NCBI GenBank assembly: GCA_903889795.1 | Contig: CAISYW010000063.1 | Location: 1-14,800, forward strand | Reading direction: 5' to 3' | Source: an uncultured Chlamydiae bacterium | GTDB taxonomy: Bacteria; Chlamydiota; Chlamydiia; Chlamydiales; SM23-39 | Length of the DNA stretch: 14,800 bases | The notes under the pieces: model-generated | The model's database searches: none | What the model was told of the DNA's origin: nothing | Seen by the model: only the letters and a program-made list of their open reading frames with translations | Shown here: piece by piece, positions 1 to 7,430 of the stretch | How positions within the stretch are numbered: position 1 is the first letter of the stretch | How the letters are laid out: each line of letters starts with the position of its first letter | Translations under genes and position numbers: made by a program

Positions 1-41
1 AAATAGACCTCGCAAAAGCCGTTCTAAAGTCTGCTGCCTAA
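1..41 (+). CDS. possible C-terminal tail of an upstream gene (partial)
   Basis: The frame beginning at base 3 is open from the window edge and reads IDLAKAVLKSAA before TAA at 39-41. A hairpin terminator follows 22 bases later, which is where the end of a plus-strand gene would be expected. Only 12 codons are visible, so no family can be named. A second frame stays open to a TAA inside the terminator stem, which is less plausible for a real gene end. The call rests on position rather than content. Confidence 0.3.
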   Translation, partial: IDLAKAVLKSAA

Positions 42-63
42 CCACAAAAATGTCCAAACTCCA

Positions 64-88
64 GGGAAGGGGTTTTTAACCCCTTCCT
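64..88 (+). terminator. hairpin terminator after the left-edge gene
   Basis: An 11-bp stem (GGGAAGGGGTT pairing with AACCCCTTCCT, one G-T pair at the base) closes a 3-base loop and is followed by the moderately T-rich GTTTAATTT. It fits an intrinsic terminator for plus-strand transcription entering from the left edge. The T-tract is interrupted, so efficiency may be modest. Confidence 0.6.
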
Positions 89-170
89 GTTTAATTTAAC
101 GCCTCAGCAGGCAAATATCTCGAGCCCTTCGGTTCTAAAAAATGTACAAAATCAAGATATTGATAGAAAG

Positions 171-205
171 ACCGCGAATGCTTTTCGGTATAAGCAATTC
201 GCGGT
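171..205 (-). terminator. terminator of the RhaT-family transporter gene
   Basis: The arms ACCGCGAATGCTT (171-183) and AAGCAATTCGCGGT (192-205) pair over 13 bp with one bulged base and an 8-base loop. On the minus strand the stem lies 23 bases past the transporter stop codon and is followed by CTTTCTAT, a weak T-tract. It probably ends the minus-strand group read from the right. Confidence 0.65.
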
Positions 206-228
206 GAAACAGAGCGGAGCAACGCAGT

Positions 229-1257
229 CTATGAGCGATATAGCGAACTGCTATAGCCTAACACCACAACGGCGAGAATCATGCAAGCCAGACCCAACCA
301 CAGCGTGTGCTTCACTTTGGCGCTACAGCCTTTCCATTCTTTGTGTCGCCAGCCCCAAAAATTGGATGTTAATAATATCATCACCATAAACAACGGCCAA
401 CCAACGACCGGACCTACAACTCCAATCATTTGAGAGGCTTTGCTATAAAACACCAAAGAACCATACCAAAATAATCCCATGACCAGGGCATAGAGATAAT
501 TTTTGGAGGAACCCGGGAGGATGAAATGACCAAATGTTCGATTTTTAGCGCTTAGAAATAGCATATATAGAGCATATGGAATGAAACCGCAGGCTAAAAA
601 CCCCGGCCACATAATATTCGCTGCGCCAAAAGCGCTGGCGCCATATTCCAAGGCCACATCCTGCATATCGGTGGTCAGGGCAAAGGCAAAATTTTGACCT
701 GCGGAGGAGAGACCGGCTACAATAGCTAAGATCACACCTGTAACATAATGTTTAGCTCGATGTTTTTCTGCTTTACCCGTCGCTTTTTTGAGCTGCTGCA
801 AGTTGCCTGCGCGGTTTGATAAAAGCAATCCCATCACGACCAGCAATGAACCGGTTATCGTAAATCCGCCAAACGTGGTCAGAATTTTTTCCGGGTGCTG
901 AAATATTAAAGGAAGCAGAAATCCGAGAATAATTCCCAATCCGATATTGAGAACGAAACCCAAACCAAAGCCAATCATATTTAAGGCTAGGGCAAAACAC
1001 ATTTGTCCGACGCCAAAAATAAAACCGCCTGAAAGCATGATTAAAATAATGTGCCCTGAAGCAGCTTTGTAAACTTCAAAAATTTGCGGTGCTGTAAATA
1101 GGGCGGCCGCCCAAGGCAAAATAACAAATGCCCATAACGAAAAATTCAACCAAATATTTTCGAATTTCCATTTTTTTAAATACTTTGTCGGCAAAGCAAA
1201 CGAGCCATTAACCAGGCCTGCAATGAAAATTAAAAATAAAGCGAATGATACATTCAT
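229..1257 (-). CDS. RhaT-family (L-rhamnose/H+ symporter-like) membrane transporter
   Basis: This 342-residue protein is almost entirely hydrophobic, with about ten membrane-spanning stretches, and matches the length and layout of the RhaT branch of the drug/metabolite transporter superfamily. Family-like features I can see are the N-terminal PTKYLKKWKFENIW, a FGVGQMCFALALNMIG helix near residue 80, the cytosolic SNRAG loop near 147-151, and GLSSAGQNFAFAL near 183 where E. coli RhaT has FSAGMSFAM. The ATG is preceded by GGAG at a spacing of 7. RhaT proteins import L-rhamnose with a proton, but no rhamnose catabolic gene lies nearby, so the substrate is open. It follows the autotransporter by 59 bases with no terminator between, so read-through is possible; a hairpin lies just beyond its stop codon. 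Confidence 0.85.
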   Translation of the reverse strand: MNVSFALFLIFIAGLVNGSFALPTKYLKKWKFENIWLNFSLWAFVILPWAAALFTAPQIFEVYKAASGHIILIMLSGGFIFGVGQMCFALALNMIGFGLGFVLNIGLGIILGFLLPLIFQHPEKILTTFGGFTITGSLLVVMGLLLSNRAGNLQQLKKATGKAEKHRAKHYVTGVILAIVAGLSSAGQNFAFALTTDMQDVALEYGASAFGAANIMWPGFLACGFIPYALYMLFLSAKNRTFGHFILPGSSKNYLYALVMGLFWYGSLVFYSKASQMIGVVGPVVGWPLFMVMILLTSNFWGWRHKEWKGCSAKVKHTLWLGLACMILAVVVLGYSSSLYRS

Positions 1258-1316
1258 AGTTATCTCCTGCTATTTGCTGAGATACATTATTACAAACTCT
1301 TAATCTAGATATTTTT

Positions 1317-4300
1317 TCAGAACAACCTACCTAAGTAGATTCTTGTTTCGTTGTTGAATCGAAGCATTGCTTCATGGCTCCAGAAACCTTTACCAAACTC
1401 GCCGTTATAGAGTAAGGATGCGAAAAAACCGGATTTAGTTTGGCAAAAAATCTCAATGCTTGGGGAAACAAGGTTTTGCGATGCAGTAAAAGAACAGACA
1501 GTGAGAAAATCAGAGGTGCCTGCAAGAGTCACAGAGATGCGATCGAGTGAAAACGGCGCCTTATTAATGTAGCTGGCTTTGCCTCGAAGGATGAAACGCC
1601 CCCATTCAAATTCATGCATGTAGTAACCATTTAGACCCGCCTCGGAGCGGAGCATGGAAGAAAAATGAGAGGGACGGTTCATGTTATATGGCGCAGCGCC
1701 ATGTTCGTTATAAAAATGATCATGGAGAAATGCCCAGTCGACTGAAACGAACGGTTCGACAACCGCAGATTGATATTGGATGTCATAGCCGGTTCCAAAA
1801 TGGATATCTCCTTGATACGAGTTGTAAGAGCCGGAGGCCGTTTTGTTAAAATTCTTGAAGAAGATATGGCGATCATTATTCGTATGCTGCATTCCGGTCC
1901 ATAGAGAGGTCTCAATAAAGACATGGGGGTAATAAATGGTTCCGTATAAAGAGAGCGACCCTATATTCAGGTTGGCTTTGCCAAAGTTGTGATGCTCATG
2001 AATATATGAGTTCCCATAGGCCAAAGCTGCGCCCACTACGGCATCGTCATATAAATAATCCCTGCCGATCACCAGCCCGCTGTTAATGAAATGAAATGCC
2101 GGATTTTGGTTTTGCGAGTCTTGAAAACCGACATCGCCGAAGCCGGCGTACCAAATCGATAAACTGTCCGCGGGATTGCAGTGGTGACTTTTTCGAGTTT
2201 TTTTTCTGTAACAGCTTCTGTTTGAAACCAGCTGCTCATCTTCGGGTAATTCGGCCGCACTCAAGTAGGGCTTTGTTTTATGTGTGCTGTTCATTCTTCG
2301 GAAGATTCGTTCATCGAGTATGCGGGAACCGACAAGAGAGCTGAATGAAAATGCGACATTTTGGGATGCGTAATTAGCAAAAGAATCTCGCGACGGACTG
2401 ATTGTATTTAAGGCGCTTTTTAGTTCTTCGGTTGAAAGAGAATCGAGCGAATAAATGGTGCCTCCGAGAAGATTGGCATGGGCGCTCAAATAGGTGGCTA
2501 TGGAAAGCTGGTTGTCGGTCAGATCTGTCGTGACGAGTCCCGAATAGGTGTATAGGAGGCTGACGGAATAGGGCGAGGCATAGGAATAAATGGTACTAAA
2601 ATAAAATCGACCCGGGGTTTGTACGACAGAAGAAAATTGGCCTGTTAATCCCGTTGTTGCGCTGAGAATTTTATATTTTGATCCGACAGTAAAAAGGATT
2701 TGATCGTATTCTATTTCCAGGACGCCATTGAGAGCTGCAGAGCCATTGACGACAATACTAGATGAATTACTTGGGATAATGCGAATTACTGTGGTTGAGC
2801 CGGAATCGAGGGTGAGAGTCTTGTGCGCACTTGACGATCCAATTGTGGCTGTGCCGAGGAGACCCTGAAGAGTGCCGCCGCTATGGACGGTAACATTCCC
2901 CAAAACAGTTCCTGTTCCTTCAAAAATTCCCGTGTTATTGACGATCAAATCAGATGCGATTGATGCTCCGGCGGTGGCAAGAGAAAGCGTTCCTGCATCA
3001 ACTGTGGTTGTACCGTTATAAGTGTTGTTGCCTGTTAGAGTGAGGATTCCTGCACCGCTTTTTGTAACTGAGCAGGTGCCCAGGTTTAAGGTGTCGCTAA
3101 TAATGGGGTTGATCAGAGTTAAATTGCTGGTTAAAGAAAAATTGATCTCTCCGCCTGATACAAGAAAAATATCCAGGCCGTACGCCTTCCCGTCTTGACC
3201 TGTGCTTCCACCATGAACTCCGATTCCACCGGTGCCGAGAGTGACCGAATTTCCTAAAAAAGCTGCAGCGTTATCAATATTGAGAACCCCGCCGGTGTCA
3301 ACGAAGATAGCCCCGCCTAATCCGGCGCCGCCCCCGCCTCCGCCCCCTGTGTACGTAATACTAACTCCCGCGCCCCCGGTTCCGGGTGATGCAGCTGCAG
3401 TCATTCCCGGATTTCCTGCATTGCCCGCAGCGCCGGCAGTTCCTGCGCCACCCGTGCCGCCGCCAAATCCAGAACTACCGCCCGAGCCCAAAGCGCCTAA
3501 AGCTCCGCCGCTACCGCCCGCTCCCGGCTTTCCCGTGGAATCGACTGCGCCGCCTCCACCGCCGCCACCGCCATAGCCGCCACCGCCTCCACCACCACCG
3601 CCGGCACCAAAGCTGCCCGTTCCTCCAGCTGCTCCGGCTCCGCCCTTACCCCCCGAGCCTCCATCTCCACCAGTGGGAGTTGCTCCTACTACGCCGCCCC
3701 CGCCCCCGCCGCCCCCGGAACCGAGTCCACCATTTCCCCCGCCGCCTCCGCCGCCTCCGTCGAATGCTCCTGCCGTGCCGTCACTACCTACAACACCTGA
3801 ACTGGCTAAGCCGCCTGCAACTCCCCCAGAGCCAATCGCGCCTGCGGCACCTGCTGAACCGATAGCTCCGAAAGCGCCGCCGTTTCCGCCGCCGGCACCG
3901 CTGGTGCGGTTGGCGCCGCCTTTTCCTCCGGAGCCGATGAGTGCGGCTGCATCAGCGCCGATTATTCCGACGGCACCTAAAGCTCCGCCGGTTCCCCCGA
4001 CACCCGTTAGTGGAGATGGAACTGCCAATTCGTTTCCGCCTTTTCCGCCTTTTCCGCCTTTAGCGGCATTATTGAAGAAACTAACTGTATCGACCGTTAC
4101 CGTCGTTCCGTCTTTAACGAAAAGCGCGCCACCCATGCCGGCACCTCCGCCTCCACCCCCGCCGGCTTTGCCATCAACTCCGGTCTCTCCTTGCGAAAGG
4201 GTGTTTTGAATGGTCAGATTTTGGATAGTTACTATTCCGGCTTTTACGGTAAACGCTTGATAAGCATAGTCACCCGATACGCTTCCATAAGCGCCATCGA

Positions 4301-4514
4301 TGGTTACGTCGGTAGCAATTTCTGGTAAGGCGCTGGCGAGAGTAATGTTCCAGTTTGAGGAGAACGTAATTGTATCGCCTGGACCAATAGCGCTCATTGC
4401 CGCTCGTAGAGAGTCTGCACCCGCGTCATTAGAGTTTGTAACAGTGAGATTTGCAGCATCTAATAAGGCTGCGCTTGAGAGAGCAAGGAAAAAAAATGAT
4501 GCAAACCTGTTCAT
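1317..4514 (-). CDS. glycine-rich autotransporter with C-terminal outer-membrane beta-barrel
   Basis: A type V secretion protein of about 1065 residues. I start it at the ATG at 4514, whose product opens with a good signal peptide (MNRFASFFFLALSSAALLDA). The ATG 30 bases upstream would add ten poor residues and overlaps a likely -10 box. In numbering from that longer start: a beta-helix-like segment with a CSLREAI-like beginning (DSLRAAM) and an FFNN motif lies at about 32-160; a glycine-rich passenger at 127-410; GGAL and GGAI motifs, as in chlamydial Pmp passengers, at 139 and 411; an autotransporter-associated beta-strand repeat (SGAGILTLTGNNTYNGTT) near 496-513; a linker at about 675-745; and a barrel from about 797 to the final GRLF, ending in Phe as outer-membrane barrels do. 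The passenger should be displayed on the cell surface. It is not clearly a true Pmp, because the GGA(I/L)/FxxN repeats are few. Confidence 0.9.
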   Translation of the reverse strand: MNRFASFFFLALSSAALLDAANLTVTNSNDAGADSLRAAMSAIGPGDTITFSSNWNITLASALPEIATDVTIDGAYGSVSGDYAYQAFTVKAGIVTIQNLTIQNTLSQGETGVDGKAGGGGGGGAGMGGALFVKDGTTVTVDTVSFFNNAAKGGKGGKGGNELAVPSPLTGVGGTGGALGAVGIIGADAAALIGSGGKGGANRTSGAGGGNGGAFGAIGSAGAAGAIGSGGVAGGLASSGVVGSDGTAGAFDGGGGGGGGNGGLGSGGGGGGGGVVGATPTGGDGGSGGKGGAGAAGGTGSFGAGGGGGGGGGYGGGGGGGGAVDSTGKPGAGGSGGALGALGSGGSSGFGGGTGGAGTAGAAGNAGNPGMTAAASPGTGGAGVSITYTGGGGGGGAGLGGAIFVDTGGVLNIDNAAAFLGNSVTLGTGGIGVHGGSTGQDGKAYGLDIFLVSGGEINFSLTSNLTLINPIISDTLNLGTCSVTKSGAGILTLTGNNTYNGTTTVDAGTLSLATAGASIASDLIVNNTGIFEGTGTVLGNVTVHSGGTLQGLLGTATIGSSSAHKTLTLDSGSTTVIRIIPSNSSSIVVNGSAALNGVLEIEYDQILFTVGSKYKILSATTGLTGQFSSVVQTPGRFYFSTIYSYASPYSVSLLYTYSGLVTTDLTDNQLSIATYLSAHANLLGGTIYSLDSLSTEELKSALNTISPSRDSFANYASQNVAFSFSSLVGSRILDERIFRRMNSTHKTKPYLSAAELPEDEQLVSNRSCYRKKTRKSHHCNPADSLSIWYAGFGDVGFQDSQNQNPAFHFINSGLVIGRDYLYDDAVVGAALAYGNSYIHEHHNFGKANLNIGSLSLYGTIYYPHVFIETSLWTGMQHTNNDRHIFFKNFNKTASGSYNSYQGDIHFGTGYDIQYQSAVVEPFVSVDWAFLHDHFYNEHGAAPYNMNRPSHFSSMLRSEAGLNGYYMHEFEWGRFILRGKASYINKAPFSLDRISVTLAGTSDFLTVCSFTASQNLVSPSIEIFCQTKSGFFASLLYNGEFGKGFWSHEAMLRFNNETRIYLGRLF

Positions 4515-4516
4515 AG

Positions 4517-4550
4517 ATACTAATGATCCGTTAATCCACATCATTAGTAT
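4517..4550 (-). promoter_or_regulatory. perfect 11-bp dyad at the autotransporter start, overlapping a candidate -10 box
   Basis: ATACTAATGAT (4517-4527) and ATCATTAGTAT (4540-4550) are exact inverted copies separated by 12 bases. On the minus strand the upstream arm overlaps TATACT (4546-4551), a good -10 candidate that would start transcription near 4538-4540. The downstream arm ends two bases before the preferred start codon. It could be a repressor operator. If transcription starts further upstream, it would be an mRNA hairpin covering the ribosome-binding region. No convincing -35 box was seen. Confidence 0.55.
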
Positions 4551-4592
4551 AAAGGTACTTTTTGAAAATGATTAAATTGAATGCAAAAAAAA

Positions 4593-4953
4593 ACCAGGGA
4601 AACGGTAAGCCGGATTCTGTCTTCGCTTTTACAAGCGGAGGTCATCATTCCTCTGGGGAGTTCGTCGCCGAACTCCTCGGGCGGCCAGCTAGAGCCTCGC
4701 TGGAGATGCTGATGGCGGCTCGCTTCGACCTTGCTTCGGATAGGGTTTATAGCGCCTTGGGTTCCCCCAAGTGCGATCGGCCCCCTAGGCCAATATTTTC
4801 AGGCTCCCCGGTATTGCTACCGGCGCGGTATTTTCTGTTACACTTTCCGTAACCTTTCGGTTCCCAGCCGTTAACTGGTATCCTCTCCTGTGAAGTCCGG
4901 ACTTTCCTCTGTCAAGAGACAAGCTCTTCACAGCGATGACCCATTTCCCTGGT
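4593..4953 (-). ncRNA. rnpB: RNase P RNA (bacterial type A)
   Basis: The catalytic RNA of RNase P, which trims tRNA 5' leaders. On the minus strand the 5' conserved block GAGGAAAGTCCGGACTTC and the 3' block ACAGAATCCGGCTTAC are both present. The ends ACCAGGGAAA and TTTCCCTGGT form a perfect 10-bp P1 helix that fixes the boundaries at 4953 and 4593. The central segment TATAAACCCTATCCGAAGCA aligns with the P15/L15 region of E. coli, but TAT stands where E. coli has the CCA-binding GGU. Eight U residues follow P1. The 5' end lies 4 bases past the cdsZ stop codon, with no clear promoter between, so co-transcription with cdsZ and processing is likely. Length is about 361 nt, normal for type A. Confidence 0.95.
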
Positions 4954-4957
4954 AAAA

Positions 4958-5722
4958 CTAAACACCCGTGCGGCGGCGGCGGCGCTTCGTTGCGGCGGCC
5001 GTGCCTTCGACTTTTTCGCTTTCCTGCCAAAAGTGCAGTCGCGAGCAATGTTCGCAAAAGACCATGCGTTCGCCTTTGCGCACCAAATTTTCATGTTGCG
5101 CCGTCAATGAAATATGACAGCCGCTGCAAGTGCGGTTTTCGATGGGGACGAGAACGCGGTCTTTCTTGTTATTCAAAAGTCTTTCGTAGATGCGCATGAC
5201 TTCCGGATCGGCCTTTTTAGCGAGAGTTTCTCGCGACGTGTGGAGCTCTTGGCCTTCCTGGTTGATGAGGTGGATGCTATTGGCAATCTCCTCTTCCAGA
5301 TTTCGGCTGCTCTCTTCCGATTCGCGCAGGCTCAGTTTGATTTTTTCGAGAATTTCTTCTTCCATATTGCGCTTGTCGATGAGATCGGAGGTGAGTTGTT
5401 CCGTTGCGATTTTCTCGCGCTCGGATTGCGTCATCTCGTGTGTCAAGGCGTTAAATTCGTCGACTTTCTTTACTGATGCCTGGTGCGCTTCCAGTTTTTT
5501 AATCTTGTCCTGGATTTCACGAATTTTCGCTTCGTGAGCCGTAATTGTACGATTCAGGTCGATAATTTCTTTTTCTTTATCGGCCTGCTGTTGGCTCAAT
5601 TCTTGGCGCAGACTTTTGATATGCTGCAGCTCTTTCATCCGTTCTTTTTTGAGACGCATAAGACGGATCATCTTCATATCTAGTTCTTGAATGTCAAGGA
5701 TGACCTGGAGTTCTGGCAACAT
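4958..5722 (-). CDS. cdsZ: CdsZ/CT398-type coiled-coil zinc-ribbon protein
   Basis: A 254-residue protein whose first 170 residues are a long, charged coiled coil (from DIQELDMKMIRLMRLKKERM onward). The C-terminal zinc ribbon has CSGC at 199-202 and CEHC at 223-226. This is the zf-RING_7/DUF164 architecture of C. trachomatis CT398 (CdsZ), described as binding sigma-54 RNA polymerase and the type III secretion export apparatus; the opening closely resembles what I recall of that protein. I chose the ATG at 5722 because AGG lies 9 bases upstream and the CT398 homology begins there; the frame stays open to 5785 but the extra residues do not fit. The tail ends in an arginine run (KRRRRR) encoded by a GC-rich stretch. 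It is divergent from glyA and lies directly upstream of rnpB. Confidence 0.9.
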   Translation of the reverse strand: MLPELQVILDIQELDMKMIRLMRLKKERMKELQHIKSLRQELSQQQADKEKEIIDLNRTITAHEAKIREIQDKIKKLEAHQASVKKVDEFNALTHEMTQSEREKIATEQLTSDLIDKRNMEEEILEKIKLSLRESEESSRNLEEEIANSIHLINQEGQELHTSRETLAKKADPEVMRIYERLLNNKKDRVLVPIENRTCSGCHISLTAQHENLVRKGERMVFCEHCSRLHFWQESEKVEGTAAATKRRRRRTGV

Positions 5723-5756
5723 AGGGATACACCTGAAATAAAAAAGATCTGCTAGC

Positions 5757-5785
5757 ACTTTAACTGTAGTAAGGCTAAATCTCAA
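5757..5785 (-). promoter_or_regulatory. candidate housekeeping promoter for cdsZ (and rnpB)
   Basis: On the minus strand TTGAGA (5780-5785) and TAAAGT (5757-5762) are separated by 17 bases, giving 5/6 and 4/6 matches to the -35 and -10 consensus. The start point would fall near 5750, leaving a leader of about 28 bases before the ATG at 5722. This also argues against the longer reading frame starting at 5785. Confidence 0.35.
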
Positions 5786-5894
5786 GGGAAGAAATCTTTG
5801 AATCGTTTGAAGCTGAGAAACCTCTCGGAAAATCGCTGGAAAAATCCCGTTGAGGAGTGTATCGTAAATTTTTGTCGGAATGAGGATGATCCAA

Positions 5895-7394
5895 ATGAAA
5901 GAGAACTTTTCTTATTTAAATAAATACTTTCATCGCGTTTCTGAACCCGAGAGAACGTCTGCAGCGATTGCATTTTATGCCTCTCTCGATACCGTTCATG
6001 CGGCATTTCCTGCGATTGCCGACGGAATTATCCATGAGTTAAAGGACCAGCGCTCTTATCTCAAATTGATTGCATCGGAGAACTATAGCTCTCTTGCCGT
6101 ACAGATGGCCATGGGAAATCTGCTCACGGATAAATATAGCGAAGGCTATGTAAACCATCGATTTTATGCCGGATGTGAAAATGTCGATGCCATTGAGGGA
6201 GAAGCGGTTGAGTATGCGAAACGATTATTTGGGGCGGATCATGCTTATGTGCAGCCTCATTCGGGCGCCGATGCCAATCTGGTCGCATTTTGGGCGATTC
6301 TGATTCATCGGATCCAAACGAAAGAAATTGAGGCTTTGGGAAGAAAATCGCTCGACGAGTTAAGCGCCGAGGAATATGAACAGCTTCGCCGGCTGCTCGT
6401 TAATCAGAAAGTAATGGGGCTCTCGCTTGCTTCGGGCGGCCACTTGACTCATGGATACCGTCATAATATTTCTTCAAAAATCATGCAGGCTGTTTCCTAT
6501 GACGTCGATCCTTCTACGGGACTTCTCGATTACGCCAAGCTGCAAGACCAGGTGCGGCGGGAAAAGCCGCTCATCCTGATTGGCGGCTATTCGGCATATC
6601 CTCGTCTCATTGATTTTGCCAAAATGCGGGAAATTGCCGATTCGGTGAATGCCGTGCTGATGGTCGATATGGCCCATTTTGCCGGGCTTGTTGCAGGCAA
6701 GGTCATGACGGGCAATTACAATCCGATTCCTTTTGCGCATATCGTCACTTCCACGACGCATAAAACATTGCGCGGCCCGCGAGGCGGCCTTGTCCTGTGC
6801 ACCAAAGAATTTAAAGAAGTCGTTGATAAAGGCTGTCCCATTGTTTTGGGTGGGCCTCTTCCTCATGTGATGGCGGCCAAGGCCATTGCATTTAAAGAGG
6901 CAAGCTCGCCCGCTTTCGCAGTATATGCTCATCGGATCGTCGATAACGCCAAAGCTCTTGCCGAGGCGTTGATGAAGCTGGGAGTGCGCGTGCTCACCAA
7001 CGGAACCGACAATCATTTGTTGGTGATGGATGTGATGAGCAGTTTTGGTTTGACCGGCCGCCAGGCAGAGACGGTGCTTCGCGCGGCTCATCTTACTGTG
7101 AATCGCAACTCGATTCCGCAAGATGTGAATGGGCCGTGGTACACTTCGGGAGTCCGCCTCGGAACGCCTGCGATGACGACGCTAGGAATGAATAAAGAGG
7201 AAATGCGAGAAATTGCTTCCATTATCGTCCATTTATTAAAGGACGCTAAACCGGACATTCAGGAAAATGCGAGCGGACCTTCCCGCGCTAAGGCGCACGT
7301 CGACCCCAAAACGCTTGAGCACGCCCAAAAGCGGGCCGCTGAGCTGCTTGGCCGTTTCGTGCTTTATCCGGAACTCGTCATCGACGAAAAATGA
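5895..7394 (+). CDS. glyA: serine hydroxymethyltransferase, long chlamydial form
   Basis: This PLP enzyme interconverts serine and glycine while charging tetrahydrofolate with a one-carbon unit, in the cytosol. At 499 residues it is about 80 longer than E. coli GlyA and matches the chlamydial form of about 497. Visible family blocks are LIASENYSS, NLLTDKYSEGY, QPHSGADAN, SGGHLTHGY, DMAHFAGLVAG, STTHKTLRGPRGG with the PLP-binding lysine at about 290, and GVRLGTPAMTTLGM. The extra length lies partly in an insertion after QPHSGADANLVAFWAIL (about residues 135-175). I chose the ATG at 5895 because GAGG sits 8 bases before it; ATGs at 5880 and 5886 have no usable site. clpP follows within 40 bases, forming an operon. 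Confidence 0.97.
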   Translation: MKENFSYLNKYFHRVSEPERTSAAIAFYASLDTVHAAFPAIADGIIHELKDQRSYLKLIASENYSSLAVQMAMGNLLTDKYSEGYVNHRFYAGCENVDAIEGEAVEYAKRLFGADHAYVQPHSGADANLVAFWAILIHRIQTKEIEALGRKSLDELSAEEYEQLRRLLVNQKVMGLSLASGGHLTHGYRHNISSKIMQAVSYDVDPSTGLLDYAKLQDQVRREKPLILIGGYSAYPRLIDFAKMREIADSVNAVLMVDMAHFAGLVAGKVMTGNYNPIPFAHIVTSTTHKTLRGPRGGLVLCTKEFKEVVDKGCPIVLGGPLPHVMAAKAIAFKEASSPAFAVYAHRIVDNAKALAEALMKLGVRVLTNGTDNHLLVMDVMSSFGLTGRQAETVLRAAHLTVNRNSIPQDVNGPWYTSGVRLGTPAMTTLGMNKEEMREIASIIVHLLKDAKPDIQENASGPSRAKAHVDPKTLEHAQKRAAELLGRFVLYPELVIDEK

Positions 7395-7430
7395 GAAAAT
7401 CGAGAAAATAAAGAGAACGTGGAGAAAATC

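Noticed and set aside
3540..3770. Short tandem-like GC-rich repeats suggesting a CRISPR or minisatellite
   Set aside because: There are no regular repeat-spacer units; the periodicity is the three-base codon pattern of glycine-rich coding sequence.
3673..4209. Long plus-strand frame encoding a proline-rich protein
   Set aside because: It is the exact antisense of the autotransporter glycine tract (GGN codons read as CCN). It has no ribosome-binding site, and the sense strand has a full domain architecture.
4785..5057. Minus-strand frame across rnpB and the cdsZ end
   Set aside because: It covers the conserved RNase P 5' region and the zinc-ribbon coding region in another frame, so it is a shadow.
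6474..7121. 215-codon minus-strand frame inside glyA
   Set aside because: It lies wholly antisense to a confidently identified enzyme and shows no recognisable domain.
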